Assembly: GCA_963742925.1 (NCBI GenBank)
Contig: CAVUNV010000005.1
Location: 62,001 to 126,000 of the forward strand
Direction: 5' to 3'
DNA length: 64,000 nucleotides
DNA from: PALSA-612 sp963742925
Lineage (GTDB): Bacteria; Actinomycetota; Thermoleophilia; Gaiellales; Gaiellaceae
Shown: positions 62,201 through 64,000 of the stretch, in pieces
Position numbering within the stretch: position 1 is the stretch's first letter
Layout of the letters: each line of letters begins with the position of its first letter
Translations under genes and position numbers: made by a program
Notes under the pieces: generated by a model
Told to the model about the DNA's origin: nothing
The model's input: only the letters and a program-made list of their open reading frames with translations
The model's database searches: none

Positions 62201-63364
62201 CTAGTAGCTGCGCGGCATGCCGAGCACGTGCTGGCCGACGTACGCGAGCACGAGATTGTTCGAGACCGGCGCGATCGAGTAGAGGCGCGTCTCGCGGAAC
62301 TTGCGCTCTACGTCGTACTCCTCCGCGAAGCCGAAGCCGCCGTGCGTGTCGAGGCATGCATTCGCGGCAGCCCAGGACGCCTCCGAGCCGAGCAGCTTGG
62401 CCAGGTTGGCCTCGGCGCCGCAGGGAAGCCCCTGCTCGAACAGCCAGGCGGCCTTGTAGCGCATCAGATCGGCGGCCTGGATGGCGGCGTAAGCGCGGGC
62501 GATCGGGAACTGCACGCCCTGGTTGGAGCCGATCGGCTGCCCGAACACGACCCGCTCCGACGCGTACGCCGTGGCCTTGTCCGTGAACCAGCGCCCGTCG
62601 CCGATGCACTCGGCCGCGATCAGGATCCGCTCCGCGTTCATGCCGTCGAGGATGTATCGGAAGCCCTTGCCCTCCTCGCCGACCAGCGCGTCGGCCGGTA
62701 CCTCGACGCCGTCCAGGAAGATCTCGGTGGTCGCGTGGTTCATCAGCGTCTTGATCGGGCGGATCGTCATCGTCCCGTCCGCGAGCGCCTGCTTCATGTC
62801 CACGATGAACGTGGACAGCCCCTCGGTGCGCTTCTCGACCTGCTCGAGCGGCGTCGTGCGCGCGAGCAGCAGCATCAGGTCGGAGTGGAGCGCCCGCGAC
62901 GTCCAGATCTTCTGGCCGCGGACGACGTAGTGACCGTCCACCCGCTCGGCCGTCGTCTGGATCCGTGTCGTGTCGGAGCCGACGGTCGGCTCGGTGACGC
63001 CGAAGGCCTGGAGGCGGAGGTCGCCCGCCGCGATCCCGGGCAGGAAGCGCTGCTTCTGCTCTTCCGAGCCGTGGCGCAGGATCGTGCCCATCGTGTACAT
63101 CTGCGCGTGGCAGGCGCCGGAGTTGCCGCCCGACGCGTTGATCTCCTCGAGGATCACGCTCGCCGCAGTGATCCCGAGCCCGGCGCCGCCGTATTGCTCC
63201 GGGATCAGCACGGCCAGCCAGCCGTGCTCGGTCAGCGCCGCGACGAACTCCTCCGGATAGCGGTCGGGCTCGAGGCCGCGCCAGTACTCGCCGGGAAAGC
63301 CCTCGCAGAGCTCACGCACGGCTGCGCGGATCTCGTCGAGCTCCGGCGGGATGGAAAAGTCCAC
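62201..63364 (-). CDS. Acyl-CoA dehydrogenase family protein
   Basis: This 387-residue flavoprotein has an N-terminal helical domain (MDFSIPPELDEIRAAVREL), HGWLAVLIPEQYGGAGLGI, the FAD/substrate strand LQAFGVTEPTVGSDTTRIQT, KIWTSRALHSDLMLLLART, VFGQPIGSNQGVQFPIA and DTHGGFGFAEEYDVERKFRE. The C-terminal YEG-type segment that carries the catalytic glutamate in many members reads YSIAPVSNN here, so the base may lie elsewhere or the reaction may differ. TAGACT lies 6 nt before the GTG start. Confidence 0.88.
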   Translation of the reverse strand: MDFSIPPELDEIRAAVRELCEGFPGEYWRGLEPDRYPEEFVAALTEHGWLAVLIPEQYGGAGLGITAASVILEEINASGGNSGACHAQMYTMGTILRHGSEEQKQRFLPGIAAGDLRLQAFGVTEPTVGSDTTRIQTTAERVDGHYVVRGQKIWTSRALHSDLMLLLARTTPLEQVEKRTEGLSTFIVDMKQALADGTMTIRPIKTLMNHATTEIFLDGVEVPADALVGEEGKGFRYILDGMNAERILIAAECIGDGRWFTDKATAYASERVVFGQPIGSNQGVQFPIARAYAAIQAADLMRYKAAWLFEQGLPCGAEANLAKLLGSEASWAAANACLDTHGGFGFAEEYDVERKFRETRLYSIAPVSNNLVLAYVGQHVLGMPRSY

Positions 63365-63369
63365 GTGCA

Positions 63370-63392
63370 GAGTCTACGAGTGTCCTAGACTC
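63370..63392. promoter_or_regulatory. Divergent promoter pair
   Basis: GAGTCTA (63370-63376) and TAGACTC (63386-63392) form an inverted repeat. Each arm is a TAGACT -10 element facing outward: leftwards 6 nt before the acyl-CoA dehydrogenase GTG, rightwards 29 nt before the oxidoreductase ATG, which has its own AAAGGAG site. Confidence 0.5.
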
Positions 63393-63420
63393 GGGCGCGT
63401 CCACGAAAGGAGAGCGCAAA

Positions 63421-64000
63421 TGGCGACCGTCACCGATGACCATCTGGAAGGGTTGGCCGGGTTCTCCGGCGAGCTGCTCCGGCCGGCCGACGCCGGCTAC
63501 GACGAGGCCCGACGCATCCACAACGGGCTCATCGACAAGCGCCCGGCGCTGATCGCCCGCTGCCGGAGCGCCGCCGACATCGCCGTCGCGGTCGAGTTCG
63601 CGCGTGACAACGGCTTCGACCTCGCCGTGCGCGGCGGCGGGCACAACGTCGCCGGCATCTGCCTCGTCGAGGGCGGGGTCGTCGCCGATCTGTCGCCGAT
63701 GAAGGAGATCGACGTGGACGCCGAGGGGCGAACGGTGCGCGCCGGCCCCGGCCTCACCTGGGGCGAGCTGAACGAGGCGACCCAGGCGCAGGGACTCGCC
63801 GTCACCGGCGGCGTCGTCTCGACGACCGGTATCTCGGGGCTGACGCTCGGCGGCGGCATCGGCTGGCTGATGCCGAAGTACGGTCTCGCCACCGACAACC
63901 TGCTGAGCGCCGAGGTCGTCACGGCCGACGGGCGCACGCTGACCGCGAGCGAGCATGAGAACGCGGACCTGTTCTGGGGGCTGCGCGGCGGCGGCGGCAA
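63421..64000 (+). CDS. BBE-type FAD-linked oxidoreductase (partial, 3' end outside window)
   Basis: The frame is open from ATG 63421 to the window end (193 codons) with AAAGGAG upstream. It encodes the PCMH FAD-binding domain: an N-terminal GYDEARRIHNGLIDKRPALI, AVRGGGHNVAGICLVEGGVV whose histidine usually carries covalent FAD, VRAGPGLTWGELNEATQAQG, TGISGLTLGGGIGWLMPKYG and a final WGLRGGGG. Members of this berberine-bridge-like family oxidise sugars or secondary metabolites with oxygen. The substrate domain lies beyond the window. Confidence 0.9.

Overview
The window is GC-rich bacterial DNA with dense genes and many ATG/GTG/TTG starts. It most likely comes from the actinobacterial class Thermoleophilia (Gaiellales/Solirubrobacterales type). 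The signs are a full F420 biosynthesis gene set with an F420-dependent dehydrogenase, a collagen-like secreted protein starting MSKLRRPSPA of a kind common there, and many genes with a TANNNT element only 6-8 nt before the start codon and no Shine-Dalgarno, which suggests leaderless transcripts. The class assignment is inference. I recognised no rRNA, tRNA or CRISPR.

Layout. (1) 1-16.1 kb, cell-surface polysaccharide: the end of a membrane glycosyltransferase, three GT4 and one GT2 glycosyltransferases, a methyltransferase, a GT-C membrane glycosyltransferase, a WecA/TagO-like lipid-carrier transferase fused to a CapD-type N-terminal region, and a Wzm/Wzt ABC exporter whose halves are separated by hemE. 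Decayed HNH nuclease and transposase fragments lie at 14.8-15.3 kb. (2) 16.1-26.1 kb, coenzyme F420: cofD, cofE, a bicupin, a GAF-GGDEF-GAF-GAF protein, a 50-residue membrane protein, a macro-domain protein, an F420-dependent oxidoreductase, cofC and fused fbiC, followed by paaK. (3) 27.5-35.1 kb, mixed metabolism: a tandem-domain protein, a 2-hydroxyacid dehydrogenase, a PNPOx-like protein, a divergent class III aminotransferase / CoA-acylating semialdehyde dehydrogenase pair, a collagen-like protein and an MFS transporter. An intergenic 11-bp repeat array sits at 29.1 kb. (4) 35.2-57.0 kb, a catabolic island for cyclic amides: a GntR/FCD regulator, CaiB/BaiF CoA-transferase, HyuA/HyuB, isochorismatase-type amidase, DUF3891-like protein, cyclase-family and creatininase-family hydrolases, alpha/beta hydrolase, NCS1 permease, M20 carbamoyl-amino-acid hydrolase, a spermidine/putrescine-type ABC importer, a cyclic-imidase-like deacetylase, a CobW metallochaperone and a second substrate-binding protein. 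(5) 57.0-64.0 kb: a PimA-like glycosyltransferase, a UDP-GlcNAc 2-epimerase with a large extra C-terminal domain, an NHL-repeat/PKD secreted protein, an acyl-CoA dehydrogenase and the start of a BBE-type flavoprotein.

How the parts fit. HyuAB, the isochorismatase-type hydrolase, the creatininase-family protein, the M20 hydrolase, the imidase-like enzyme and two transport systems would together import and hydrolyse hydantoin-, creatinine- or imide-like compounds as nitrogen and carbon sources. The substrate is not proven. Many genes are split by single-base frameshifts, about 15 of them between 47.1 and 51.2 kb. An intact paralogue in the same window (55.6-57.0 kb) indicates that at least those in the substrate-binding gene interrupt an otherwise conserved reading frame. 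They may be assembly errors or early decay, so the affected genes should be read with that in mind.
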